Position numbers and translations under genes: made by a program. This document shows, piece by piece, positions 10,901 to 22,909 of a stretch of DNA of 64,000 nucleotides. Position 1 is the first letter of the stretch. Each line of letters starts with the position of its first letter. The stretch is from Owenia fusiformis (Eukaryota; Annelida; Polychaeta; Sabellida; Oweniidae). The notes under the pieces were generated by a model. It searched no databases. It was not told where the DNA came from and worked only from the letters and a program-made list of their open reading frames with translations. The stretch spans positions 7,617,169 to 7,681,168 of the forward strand of contig CAIIXF020000010.1 in the NCBI GenBank assembly GCA_903813345.2, given 5' to 3'.

Positions 10901-13900
10901 TCTTATTGATTATCTTTACCCCTCTAGGTTAGCTGACTTATCTCTTGAGTTTGAATTGGAGCACAATCCCACAGTGGATGACCTGCTCACTGTGGTTGTC
11001 AACAGAGAAGATGTAGAGGCTGTCATAAAGCGACCTGTAAGTCATTTATAGACATTTATTGTTGAAAGTGTCTCAACATGTCACTTGTGTTGCTTACCAT
11101 AGGCCATTATAGTAATCACAAGAATTAGGTTCTAAATTTTCAAAGGGTTCAGCTTCTACCAAAAATACCTATTTTGATTCAGAACTGCCACTCTTGACTA
11201 TATTATTCCAGTTTTGACCAAGATTTCCAAATTTTACAAAATATCTTCAGTGAGATACCAATAAGCCCAAATAACTCTATAAAGGTAGTAATAGTGCCTC
11301 TATAAAAAAATCTATGCAACAAAAAATGATTTTTATATTTACTAGGGGCGCCGGTTTATGGGTCCAAATGGAGACCACATAGCAGCCACGAAGGTTCAAT
11401 CATTGTATAGAATGTACAGGGATCGTAAGGATTACCTGTCATACAGACAGCGCAAGTGGGCAGCTGGAGTTATCGTAATCTCTTGGATTATGTCTGTGAA
11501 AATGTCAAAGATCAAGAATGGGCTGAAACAGACAAGAATGGACCAATTGGAAGGATTTAGGAGAAGATCTAAGGTTTGTTTTTTAAATGTGTTTTGTTTA
11601 TTTATTTCAAGGAAAATGTTCCTGAGTGGGCGACACTTTTAGCAACTGTATATTCCCAATTAGAAAAAATATAACTAAGCTAGTTAAACCAGTTGTCGCC
11701 TGGGAAATGCAGTCTAGCTTTGCTCAAAGGAAATTTGCAAGCAGAACATTTTTAGCTGACTTTTTGAATGTTGATCTCTTATCACTTAGTTTTATGTTTA
11801 GTTTGCTCATTTTGTATGTGTTTTGAATTGACCAGCAACACAGTAATGAATGTGGATATGTTGTCCCTATTCTATTTTGAAAACTGCAAAAAAAGATTTA
11901 TACATTTAGATTATCTAAATTCTTATTAGTTAATGAAATAGGTGTTTGTGTATTGCAAAGTTTAAACTTATTATTTTTAAATTTTTTGTAGACATTTGCA
12001 CAACAGTGGGATCGAATCAAGCACTCAAGACGTGTTATTATTCATCTGCCTTCTTTGGGCTACTCACAAAAGATACGAGACACAATCCAGCATTTTCCCA
12101 TTAGGCAGAATACACAGATGGCTAGGCTTTGTGACATCAAAGGTACTTACAGTTGATTTTGTTCAAGAAATGAAATCTCTACATTTTTATCCGTAATTAA
12201 TATTTAAAGGGTGTTCCCTGTTCACATTAAGACATATATGTTTCATTTGTTATTAAGTTGTGGGAACTTGGGTGAATTTGGCATCCAAAATTGATGTTCA
12301 CATTTTGAGGTGTTCACTTTAGAAAGGTGTTCACAAGCTCAATCCCAAACTTTTACCTTGAAAAGGAAACCAGTAACAAAGTTCTCCATTTTCACAAATA
12401 TCTTCAGTCATTTTTGCGGAAAAATTTTATGCAAAAATAGAATCTGAAGAAAAGCCCTTATCGAGCAGATAATCTGACTCTATTCTGAATTCTACACTTG
12501 TCCTTTGATAATGAATCAAATTATGGCCAGTATCTTTGAATTGCATTTGCCATTACATGTATATGAAAGAAGCTATGGATTTTAGATATTTTTGCCAAAA
12601 GATGTACAGAGAGAAATAATAATACCATCAGAAAAATATGAAAATTATAATAATTTCAGATCCAAATGTTGATGTCATCTACATTTCACCACTCCCTGTG
12701 AGTGAGGAGAAGCTCCAATATTATTCCAAACTCCTTGGCTTAAGAGCAGCCATTGACACAGGGAATGTGGAAGATCAGGGAGATGTGTCCTCTAAATACA
12801 AGATCATTGTTCCTGATGGTGTTACAAGTTTTCCAGTGAGCATTTTTGATACTGTGTTCTATATTAAAGGGTTTAAATATTTTTGTTTTGCTAAATTTTG
12901 GTCATATTTTATCATATTTATTACTTTATATTTTCTTTTGAATGTATGTGCTTTATTTTTATGGCATTCATAGACTAAAATTTGTGTTGTATTTTGTCTG
13001 TATCCTGTTTTGTTTTGATTAAGTAGACACTAGACAATTCTTGTCCTATGTTTAATTATCACTAAGACATATTACTTGTTATTGCTTAGACATATTATAT
13101 TGGTTGTTAAGTTTTATTTTCTCTAACAATTAGTTCATGATTTTTTCATATTTTTATGGTTCATCCTGTGTATAATTAAAGAGGCAAAAATCTCAACTTA
13201 CTTCTCTACAGGTTACAGCACCAAGTTTTTTTTTTATTTAGTTATAGTTTGTTTCATGATACACCAGAATAAAACATTACAAAACATTTGCACTCACACC
13301 CTTAGTAATTGGGTGTATCAGTGCCTGTATCAAATTGTATTGCTTCTGTTATTGGGAGATCATGTAGTTCTACTAATCTTATAGGCTTCATTGCATTTCA
13401 AGACCTTTTAATTACTTTTCAGAAAAAGTTTTATAGAGTGAGTGCTCTCTAGCTTAAGAATATGAATATTTCACTTCATTAAGTTATGCACATATACACA
13501 ATATTCCATCTCTTCAAATATGTTAAGAAATCAGACCAGTACTACATGGTTAGCAATTTAGTTAAACCTGGAATATGTTGAATTTAAAACTACCATACAG
13601 CTACAAGTTTTAAATAATTTTAAGTTGACACTCCCTCCCCCTCTCCTGACTCTAATGATAAGACATACTTTAAGTGCATGCACTGTCAATCTAGAGTTAA
13701 TGATGTTTACAGTGCACATTACTACACAATCACATACTGTTTAAGTCTAGCTTATCCTCTAACCACAGAACTTCAAGATCCAGGAGGTCATTAACAGAAC
13801 TAGCACAAATGAAAACATGACGTCATTTAGTATCATTGCGCGCAGTGGTTAAACATGTCTCCGCGATCTCAAAGATTCTCAGCTTAGGATCATATCTGCT

Positions 13901-16900
13901 AATCATGTAAGAATTAGTGGATATTTCAGCTTGAAACTTTGCATGCATATAAAAACAATTTGTTTTTGTCAAACTGTATACCTTACATAAGAAATGAATG
14001 AAGGGTCTGAGGTGCTATTAAAGTTACCAACAAAAGCATATGTGACATCATTTTTTCATAACTTTGCAAATCGTTTGTAGCTTTACGAAAGTCCAGTTAA
14101 TGCATATTTACCAAATTCGAAAAATTAACAACTGATTTGTGAATTCAAACTTTATGAAAGTTCTGTTAATGACCCCCGGAATATCTTCGAGTTATGAAGC
14201 ACTGTCTTTGGAGGATGGTCTAGCTTTGGTTGGTCCTCCTAGAATAGAACTTTACCTGGTTAGCCAATTAAAGGCTCCCACCAATCTCACCAGGTAATGC
14301 AACAACAATCCATCGAGAATTTCTTTGAATGACATTTCATTTTATGGCATATGGACCACTGCTCTTGATTTGAACAGTGGTTTGGAAACTGCAATTTTAG
14401 AACTGCTTCTCTGAAATAATCGTATATGTACTTTGAACTTCTATTTATATTTTTAAATGTTTTCTTGGAAATTATTACTTTTTAAATGATAATAAATGAA
14501 TATATAAAAATAATGTCGATTGTATTTCAGGCTCATCGCATGTGCCTTGGTTCGCACCTTTGGTATAGCCCTCAAACATTACGACGTCTCAAAAACTTGA
14601 TCAGGGGACGAGACGCTTACATTGTCCCTGGTGTTCCACATAAGGATGATGTTGCTGTGGCCGACTATCTGGGGGTACCCATGCTCTCCCCCGAGCCAGA
14701 TATTGCACAGTTATACTCCACAAAATCTGGATGTAAGAGAATATTTGCCAGTGCAGGAGTCAAAGCGCCACCTGGAGAGTATGATGTATATTCTCTACCA
14801 CAGGTTAATTGATTTTCAATATGTACATCAATACATAAATTACCAAGGAGGGAATTCATTCAGTTAAACGTTCAGCAATTTTCAACTTTCTTATCATGTT
14901 AAGAATAAAGTATTACACTCTTTGAAGAAGGAAATAGCCATAAAGAAAAAATGTATTTTACCCACAATTTTGGAAAATATGTGACACTATCTTATAATTG
15001 TAACATTAAAAATGTATTTGTAACATGACTTAATAAACAGAAAAAAAAAATAAAGTGTTGACCATGAAATTTTTCATTTCAGCTCAATGAATGCCTTGCC
15101 CAGTTAGTAACAGAACACTTGGAAGTCAAACGGTGGCTGTTCAAGTTAGATGATGAATTTGATGGACGTGGTATTGCTTATTGTGACATCGCAGATCATC
15201 TTCCCAGTTATGCCTGGGCATGTAAAGAAGCGGCAAGATATGGCGATAAATGGTCGAAAAAGTGGGCCCAGGAGGCTGCTGGGATAAAGATCCATTCAGA
15301 AATCGCTGAAGTCGTAAAGAATCATTCAACTCCGTGCAATAAAACATTATACCCAACATGGGAGAAATATCTAGAGGCTTTTCTTAGTTTGGGTAAATAT
15401 ATCTACTGCTTTTCCATGAGTCTTGCATTTAGACATGTGCAGTCCTCAATCTATTTCCCTGCTCTTCTGCTTGTCTCTTTGTGGTGAGGAACAAATTTAT
15501 TCCAAACATGGGCATGCTTATATGTTTGAACTGATATTATATTGTGAATTTTTAATTGATATTTTCTCAGAAAAAGTGTACTGTTTGGTTATTTATCATA
15601 TGAATTAACTAGGACTCTGTTGGTAAAAAAGATATAATTTCAAAGTGATGACCAAAAATATAATTTTGGTAGTCTTGTACAATGAACATTGTTATCGGAC
15701 CCTCAGGTGCTATATTGTAATCAGTTTGCCGGGCGGGTGGGCGGTTGGGCGGGCATCCCGAATAATCTTGTTTTTATTTGAATTTAATACAAACCATACT
15801 TCCCTTTTACATCTAATTAGAATAATTTATTATTTAGGTGGTGTCATTGAAGCTTGTCCACCATCAGAAAGTGTCACCGCACTAACCGTTGACATGCTCA
15901 TTGAGCCCAATGGTAAAATCAGCATAATCAACTGTGGAGATCAGATTCATGCTGAGTCACCATTCAACTGCTGGGGATTAAGTGTCCCACAATCCTCAGT
16001 GGAGCCAGACATCGTCAACGAGGCTTGTCTAAGGATTGCTGATGCGTGTAAAACAAGAGGCGTGATTGGCTATTTTTCCATTGACTTTGTTACCTTTATA
16101 GATGGAAAAACAGTAAGTAGATAGAAGTTCAATTTTCATTTAAAGATGTTCAAGAGGGGTCATGATTCTTTAAAACATTTCAATCTGCTTTCCTGTTGTT
16201 TAATGTGACAGCAGTTTTTTGACTGAACAAATGACTTTCACAATATTTTGTCATTTTTGGCTCATTTTTCCTCAAAACTACAGAGAATTCATGCTGAATT
16301 GGTGTATTTCAATTGCAGAGTTCAAAAGTTTAACTACAGAATACATCATTTCAACTTGCAGAAAACTGGGAGTAGTGTGAAAGGAAAGCTTGAATCAAAG
16401 TCTATTGATGGCGGGAATTGCAGGCTGTTACGCTTTTGTATTTTGGGCTATTTAGTGTCAGCTAAAAAGAATGAGCCACTTAAATTAACACAATGTAAGC
16501 TTGTTAAACAATCCATGTATTATTCTTTCAGATGGACCAACTTCTCTGGGCTGTAGATCTGAATTTATCCTATGGAGACAGCACGGCAATGTCTCAGTTG
16601 ATGGACTTCACAACAAATGGACATTTTGACTCAACCAATCACATTTATGAGATTAACCGACCAAAGAAGGAAGAAAAGAAACGAAAGCGACGATGGAGAC
16701 CAGAAGAGGAGGTGATATATTAAAAATATTATTAGAAAATATTCCAAAATATTAAATGTCTTGAAAATAAGAAATAATTATTCAAACAACTGGGATTATA
16801 CTGAAATGCATAATTATGTATTTTGTTTACTGCCATATTTTGTGAATAATACTTATTTGGTACAAGGAAGTCTATCTCTCTCCCAGAGGCCCTTTCTTGA

Positions 16901-19766
16901 AATATAAACCAGCATTTTTATAAAATTAAGAGATATCTCTGGCTGGAAATGTTGTAATATTTGACTATGTAGCATTCTTAAAGGGACAAAATAGCAATAT
17001 ATATTTATATTGATTTAATTTTTTTTATTTATTAAAGCTCATAACCAATCACAGTAAAGTATTATAATAGTATAAATGCAATAAAGTTGTCAATTTTCCA
17101 TGAATTGTAACCACTTTATTGTTTCAGGAGGAACCGCAGAATACACGCTTTGCCGTGATGAGTACCCGTCTGCTACATACGAATCTTGCTGTAGTCCACT
17201 ACAGTGTCTTCTTCCAGATGTGCAGAGCACATGGCATAGGCTATGATATTAAAGTATGTAGATGTATACTGCCATAGTCTTGTATAAAACTCTGATCCCA
17301 TAAAATGATATGTCCAAATTCATTAGAATTGAAAAGGGAGTTACAGTTTTTCAGAAAATCAGTGAAAATCATAAATATGAAATAATTATACTTTTAAATT
17401 TTGACAGTTTTTCTTTGAAATAAATCAGCTTGTATTTTTTAATGGTCTTTTAATATGCAACTGTAAGTTTAAGTTCCAGTGCATGCATTAAGCATAGATA
17501 CTAGTATTCCGTAATTCCGCGGCGTGGACGGAATTTGACAAAACTTCAATTTTTTGCAGAATCCCTGATTTTCATGAAAATCCCGCGGAATTACCAGAAT
17601 TTCCAGAAATTACATATTTTACGATCTCCTACCTTTGCGGGGTATTTGAAGAGTGTCTGTTTATGTCCAACAATCAATCATTATTGAGTACAAGTACGAT
17701 TTCACCGTGAAATTCAACATTCTATCACGTTTAAATTCGCTAAAGTGAGTTCGCTAATGACGCGCAGTTCTTACCTAGAAAGTAGCTGACTTCCGTTTCC
17801 GTTTTTCATCGTTTTAAAGATTGCAGAATTTGGACTTTTTTTGAAAATTTGTGCAGAATTTCGATTTTCTCCTTGCAGAATTTGCTTTTTTTCTTGCAGA
17901 ATTTTTTGCAGAATTTTGATTTTTTTCATGCAGAAAACTAGTATCTGTGATTAAGCCTCTTCTCCCCATTATATATTGTATGGTGGAAGGTTGTACATTA
18001 GGTCCGGGGTCTGGGGACACAAGAGCCTATAGAACCACTATTCTCTGGAACATATTTGGTATCTCTAAAGTATTTTCCACTTGGGAGGGGTTCCACTAGT
18101 AGAGGTTCATTTAGCTTAGATCAGTTGGTCTTGGGAATCTGAAAAAGTGTTCCTCTTCTGGAAGTGTTCCACTTTACAGGTTTAACTGTACCTTAATTAG
18201 CAATTATAAATAGAATAAGGTTAGAATCTAGTATCATTCTAATACACTGCCTAATACGGATGTAATTAACTACAATGTATTTATATTTGCATTATTCCTT
18301 TAGTATGGACTGTTTTCATCAGTAAAGATAAAACCTTTCTATTCATGATCCTCTTAGACTTTGCCAGACAAATATATCCAGTTATACCTGATGCTAATTG
18401 AGTAGGTTGATTGTTCAAGAACTTTTAGAATGTCATATAGATTTTTTCTACATCGTCATCAGTGAAAATAGATCAGGAAATGTTATTAAATTCATTGAGT
18501 TGTTAATGCGTACTTTTGCAATAACGTGTAGATTTATTTATTGTATTTATTTATTTAATAAGCGAAATCAGTAGACCATAGTGCAATATTATATTGAAAA
18601 ATACAAACATGTTAAAAGACCTAGCCTTTGTATAAGTTGGATAGTTTGTGGTTTGGCTTACAAAAGTGTTGCCCTTTGTATTTTAAATCTTTTCTGTCAT
18701 GTTAATTTTGAGGTCTTGCTTCACAAAGTATTTTCTCCATATGATGTCACATGTTACAATTGTCCATTGATTGCATATTCTTTTGATTTATGAAACAACC
18801 TAATGAACTGTTGATTGGTGCAGCATTTTTAATTTCAATGTTACAAAATTCTTCCATACTTACATCTCAGAGGTCTTGGAGTCATCCAACTGGGGCCACC
18901 TTCAGTAAATTGAATAAGTTGAATAAGTAAGTAAGTTGAATAAGTTTTTACCACGTGTTCTTTTATTTTTAGGAGAAACAAGGGACTCTTTTTACCCTCA
19001 TTGACAGCTTTAACAGGGATAACATGGGCATGATGTGAGTATCAACTTTTAATTGTACATAAAAATACAAATTGTCATCAGTTTGGCAGACACTGGTAGC
19101 AGTGTCTCAAGTATCTTCTATGTGCATTTCCAGACAAAATGTCTGATAAATTGATTAAAAATTTTCAGTGATATTTTTTGGGTACCCATTTTATGATGGC
19201 CATCGTTGATATTATAGATAATATGTATATAAAAGCACACCGACGTACTAATATTCTTGAGCTAGATATCATATTTCTAAAACACATTTTTCTACTAAAA
19301 ATCTGGCCTTAACCTGACCAAGGAAATATAATTGAACTAGTTAATTAATTACGCTCATTACCTGGTTAGATAATTATGATGCATCATCATTACATGGTCC
19401 CTAAGTTTAAATTGGTAAAAAATGCGTGTATCATTAACATTTTTATGATTCAATGATTTAGGCTAAAATTCTATAATACATTTCAATACATTTTTAATGA
19501 TAACTGCTTTGATTGAAAAATTTATTTTTAATTTGTATTTCAGTACATTAGGAGACAATCTCCAGGGAACTCTAGCCACATTTGCGCGCAATCTCTCTGT
19601 TATACACCAGGAAATCTCCGCTCCAAATATGCAAGGAGAAACTAACTTTAAGTATGTGATTGAAGACATTGAAGGAATCTTGGGTACAACCATACAAAAC
19701 GATGAAGCATTAACCAACAAAGATGATGCGGAGAATGATAGTAATATCGATGGCTCTACAAAATAA
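1970..19766 (+). CDS. IQCH: IQ motif-containing protein H (IQCH), 20 exons, 1136 aa
   Basis: Coding exons: 1970-2020, 5824-5934, 6190-6377, 6875-6977, 7317-7517, 8867-9053, 9416-9660, 10046-10179, 10381-10458, 10928-11036, 11346-11573, 11992-12142, 12660-12835, 14531-14803, 15083-15392, 15838-16112, 16532-16711, 17128-17253, 18973-19034, 19544-19766. All introns are GT-AG and phases agree (3411 nt). Family-specific stretches include [67 protein letters not shown] and [17 protein letters not shown]. An IQ motif ([14 protein letters not shown], about residues 483-496) predicts calmodulin binding. The C-terminal half (about 590-1110) corresponds to the region annotated as ATP-grasp-like in this family. 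Residues 220-362 are Pro/Lys/Ser-rich. Mammalian IQCH acts in spermatogenesis. Human IQCH is about 1030 aa, so this one is slightly longer. The start follows [16 protein letters not shown]; an in-frame TTG at 1928 is less likely. Intron 1 is 3.8 kb and repeat-filled. Confidence 0.93.
2496..2630 (-). repeat. Diverged LTR relative of the tRNA-bearing TRIM (copy 1)
   Basis: Read on the minus strand, this stretch ends GCGTCGCTACA, comparable to the GGGTCATTACA end of the element at 2712-4169. It also shares the CTGGCTCGTTACACTA block with that LTR, and a 37-bp block (2541-2577) with the minus-strand copy near 4800. The tRNA-like part is badly decayed; only a B-box-like GATTCCCG remains. The 5' end of the LTR is not recognisable. 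Confidence 0.5.
2733..3827. repeat. Nested insertion in the 5' LTR: GCCCGTAGCCAG-family end plus ~190-bp tandem array
   Basis: Right after the first 21 bp of the 5' LTR, a copy of the GCCCGTAGCCAG-ended dispersed repeat begins, followed by a GTGGCGGATCC-type repeat end near 2831. From about 2890 to 3800 there are five degenerate tandem units of 145-198 bp. They are anchored by CCCATCCTAGGG-like steps at about 3066, 3264, 3461, 3648 and 3793, each followed by AGGGCCCTAAAACC. Short ORFs here are artefacts of the repeats. The 5' LTR resumes at about 3828. Confidence 0.7.
3991..4169 (+). repeat. 3' LTR of the TRIM element
   Basis: This 179-bp LTR starts TGTAATGACCC directly after the polypurine tract and ends GGGTCATTACA before TATG. 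It is the only intact LTR of the element, because the 5' partner lost its middle part to an insertion. Its middle holds the tRNA-like segment described separately. Confidence 0.78.
4035..4101 (+). other. tRNA-derived segment inside the LTR (not a functional tRNA gene)
   Basis: The order is that of a tRNA. A 7-nt acceptor-like strand is followed by an A box TAGCTCAGTCAG (4042-4053) and a paired D arm (GCTC at 4044-4047, GAGC at 4056-4059). An anticodon 5' strand TCAGA follows, then a perfect B box GGTTCGATTCC (4089-4099). About 5-6 nt of the anticodon loop and 3' strand are deleted and the 3' acceptor strand is absent, so it cannot fold into a tRNA. It looks tRNA-Lys-like and could act as a Pol III promoter. 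Confidence 0.65.
4174..4744. other. IQCH intron 1, unassigned repeat-derived sequence
   Basis: No gene is supported here. A short plus-strand frame ending near 4438 has a tail faintly like the C-terminus of LINE reverse transcriptases (VLKTHLFN), but nothing upstream confirms it. Confidence 0.3.
4745..4948 (-). repeat. Diverged solo-LTR relative of the TRIM, with tRNA-like segment (copy 2)
   Basis: On the minus strand the sequence begins with a decayed TGAATGACCCTAGATATAGC, aligned with the TGTAATGACCC start of the 3' LTR. It continues with a shared CTACAGTC block and then a fuller tRNA-like segment. This has an A-box-like TGGCCCAATCAG, a CTTGTGA loop and a perfect B box GGTTCGATTCC near 4834. 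The 3' end of the LTR (around 4745-4780) is diverged. No internal domain is seen beside it, so it is either a solo LTR or a tRNA-derived SINE of common descent. Confidence 0.6.
5970..6047. mobile_element. Small hairpin MITE in IQCH intron 2
   Basis: Perfect 15-bp inverted arms lie at 5975-5989 (GTCCATAAAGTCTCT) and 6021-6035. Outer ends are CAGGATGTCC and, inverted, CAGGGTGTCC. The whole unit is about 78 bp and resembles Tc1/mariner-type non-autonomous elements. A clear TA target duplication is not visible. Confidence 0.55.
7900..7928. repeat. 29-bp perfect palindrome in IQCH intron 5
   Basis: AGCGGGCAGATATA and its reverse complement flank a single central base. A further partial copy, GCGGGCAGATATAG, lies at about 7869. 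It belongs to the GC-rich patch that precedes the foldback cluster. Confidence 0.55.
8202..8764. mobile_element. Cluster of nested foldback (long inverted-repeat) elements in IQCH intron 5
   Basis: The first foldback has arms of about 57 bp, 8202-8257 against 8299-8356. The second has arms of about 61 bp, 8622-8682 against 8704-8764. In addition, 8603-8621 is the inverse of 8342-8360, tying the two units together. Between them lies an A-rich low-complexity stretch (about 8465-8600) of TTGAAAAA repeats. No coding capacity is present. Confidence 0.6.
10795..10890 (-). repeat. Dispersed repeat, GCCCGTAGCCAG family (IQCH intron 9 copy)
   Basis: The sequence CAAGTGATTTTGGGCC followed by GAACCCCCTGGA, AACTCCCCTTGG and a terminal AAAAGCTGTCTATTGGCCTG matches copies at 42808-42895 and 44838-44938. 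The terminal motif is a diverged inverse of GCCCGTAGCCAGCTTTT seen at 2737. Confidence 0.5.
15731..15753 (+). other. G-quadruplex-prone tract in IQCH intron 15
   Basis: Five runs of three guanines separated by 1-6 nt lie 85 bp upstream of exon 16, in otherwise AT-rich intron DNA. They are on the sense strand, so the pre-mRNA carries the G-runs. Confidence 0.5.
17821..17936 (+). repeat. TTGCAGAATTT-type short tandem repeats in IQCH intron 18
   Basis: About six irregular units of T-rich sequence, each ending TTGCAG or TGCAG followed by AA, lie at 17821, 17851, 17873, 17894, 17907 and 17929. They are in the same strand as IQCH and imitate polypyrimidine tract plus AG. Confidence 0.5.
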
Positions 19767-22700
19767 AAATTTCCAGTAAAATGAGATGAATATAATGAAG
19801 AAGCCTAAATCATGTGTATTAGAAATACTAGAGGCTTGTATAAGAAGTCAGATCTTATAAATGTCATATTTATGAAATATTTATGTAAAAAATGAAAGAC
19901 CAGTCCAGTGAATCACACCATCTATTGGTTGTGAAGTCACTCTTACATATTCTGAGGCAAAAAAGATTAAATTATCATTCATTTTTGAATTTTTTTGTAA
20001 ATTTTATGATGGAAAATTGCTACTGCAAAGCATGACATCATAAATTCAATATTTTTTGTCTCTTTTGTTTACCAAAAGGACAAGGATTTATTAGAAAGGT
20101 CTTAATTTACAGGACCAGTTTGTACTTGTAGAGCGTAATGAAATATCTCCACCCACGATGAATATGTCAACAATTATTAAATATTTATTACAGAAAATAG
20201 AAATTAGTTTGATCAGACTGATGTCTGGAAAACATTATGATGTTCACATATTGTTATTGTTATGAAACCAATTTTCTGAAATATTGAGACGAGTTCATTA
20301 TTTTTATAATGAGAGGAAATATATTGTGACAGCTATTAGTCTTCAGAAAAAATAGGCCATGGTCATACGTGCAGGTTATCGTGTTCCTGCAATTAGACAA
20401 AAGTTACGAATATGCAGGTTATGGGGCAAGGTTTCGAGGTTATGGGGCAAGCTTTCGACCATTCATTCTAAAATATCTTGCTGCTAATATCATGAATTTA
20501 CTCTCTAAAATGTACAAAGGTTTCTGGTTATAAAGCTTGCATTCTTGCAGAAGGATTTTCACGTGATTTCTCTTTATATTTGCATTAATCATTTCTCTCT
20601 TTTCCTCTCTATTTTTGCTTTTAGAATCAAAATGACATTTTGTTTTGATGGCAGTTCACCCTTTGGGCAAATGGTCATTAGAGATTTCCTGTCTACTTAC
20701 ATTTCTGACGTCAATGAGTGAACATGCACGCCATAAATGAAATCAGTAAAATAAATGGCCGTTTCAGTGTCAGGCAAACCTTGGGGCTTACGTTATACAT
20801 CATCAATAATACATTATTTCCTTAGACAGTTAGTGTTTCTAAGTGCTTTTTGTAGAAATGAAAAGTGTGGTATTATCTATTTGATGACTATCTTTGAGTT
20901 CCCAAGATGTTTACAAAGTTTCCTAAAAGTGAGATTAGAAAATATTTGTGCCAAACAATTGAAAACTCCAAATATTAAAAAAATATGGTGAATCATAGGA
21001 GGCTAATAATTCAAAATAGTAACAAAACATGTACAGCTGTATATAATTGTGCCAAACTGTATGCTTTGAATTATCAAGATTTGTAATAAAAATGTGATCA
21101 GTATGAAGTAATTAATTTTATGTATGTGTTAAAAAGATAAGACACTACTCTGTATTTGTGCCAATATTTTTAAACCATCCAAATATTTGAAAAAGTTATT
21201 GAAAGTTATTTTCTATAAAAATTCCTGTGATATGAGTATGATGTGGTTTTAGCTTTACTGAAGAGGGGCTTTGTAAGCACATACATTTGAATTCCATAAG
21301 TGTTGTACATCACACATGCCTTATTTGTGATCACCTCAAGTGACTTTGACCTACATAAGTGCTCCACATCTGTGTCTTAGTGTTCCATAAGTGTATGTAG
21401 TGCACCACGTCACACAAGTGTCATATACTTATATTGTGTCTAGTGCTCTTTGAATGTATCTTAGTACACCATATGGGTGTCAAGTATTTTCTGAACATAC
21501 TGTAGATGTCTTAGCTGTATTTGTTGATGTTAATATCTGGATCTTTCCAGAGTCCAAAATATTGTTTTTTAAATTAGTATTAATTTTACAAATTAGTATT
21601 CATTTTGACAGCACAAAGTATGTATTTTTTGCTACAACCATTATAGTCTATTATAATTGTAGAGAAAATAGTGAATCTGTTGTTAGTACAGACTGGTGCT
21701 TTTATATTTGATAACGACCTACTACATCTTTTAAGTGGAAAGTGATGAAATCAAAGCATTGAACTTTTGTAGGTAGAGTTATTAATTTATGGTACTATAA
21801 ATCTAGTATTATTATATTTTAATTGGTTTGACCCTGAGAATAAAAGGAGTCTTAGTTTCTGACAAAATACAAGTGGTATGTATGGGTAACATTCTCTATA
21901 TTTCTCATATAATATTAGAAGGGTATCATTCCTTGATACTAAAACATGTCAGAAACATGGTTATAACGAATTGTTGATTGGACCATGGGCTTTCAATTGA
22001 AAGCCCATGTTGGACTTTATATCCCTGACACATTGTATTTAACACCTTACTGCACCTTTAAGATGAACATTTTGAATATTGCAGTATTTTGTCACTTATT
22101 GATCCTTTGATGAATTATTTCTAGGGTGAATACACTAAGTTATAACTCATATTTTGTCAAAAGTCTTCCATAAAGCTAAGTATATAGTGTAGTCCACCAT
22201 ACAATGTGTATATTAAAACTGTTATATTTTATATATAAATATTGTTATTATGTACTGTATAGATTATGTATGTATCATATATTATTGATTTTATGTACAG
22301 AATGACATTGTAAATATTGATATTGTAAATAGAAATATATGGACATAGAACAATCATAACTAACCATTATTATAAATGGAGATAGCATATTTTATGCGAT
22401 ATTTTATTGTTGCGTCATAGAAACATGAGCATCGCTATAGTGACCCTAAATCAGAAACATACTGTACTTACATAACAGACATGATACCGTTTTTGTTACC
22501 CTGCTATTTTTGACATTTCTTTTGACCACAAGTAATGTTATGTTTAGGTTTTGTTCTTGACTTCTTAGGGAATCTTAACCTTTAAATATCTCATTGACCT
22601 CTTGACCTCTTTAGAGATTTATCGATCGGGAAAGAGGTAATTTACTTTCAACTTCAAACGGCCAATGAATGGTTGCTTCTTAACAGGCAGAAAATGTAGT

Positions 22701-22909
22701 ATTTTGATTGTTTTATATATATTCTTATTGGATATAGTTGGATGAAGTGTAGATAAAGTCAACGCATACACTCCCCTTAATAAGTTTAGCAACTGGAAGT
22801 CTCCTTTTTTGGATCACTTTAAAGTCTGTTTATGTTGGAGATTTGAAACAATTCATCAATTTCCCGAAACTATTGTAATTCAAGGAACAGAATTAAGATT
22901 CATACATGG
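19767..22909 (+). other. IQCH 3' flank and probable 3' UTR, no gene seen
   Basis: No further coding exon is supported. Possible polyadenylation signals AATAAA occur at 20747, 21085-21090 and 21839-21844. The real cleavage site cannot be chosen from sequence alone. A 20-bp direct repeat (GAGGTTATGGGGCAAG-like) lies near 20410-20460, and a perfect palindrome at 21984-22009 is listed separately. Confidence 0.4.
21984..22009. repeat. 26-bp perfect palindrome, probable MITE-end remnant
   Basis: The half CATGGGCTTTCAA is followed directly by its reverse complement. The same motif forms the inverted ends of the MITE at 58217-58351, so this looks like two element ends fused after loss of the middle. 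Confidence 0.55.
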
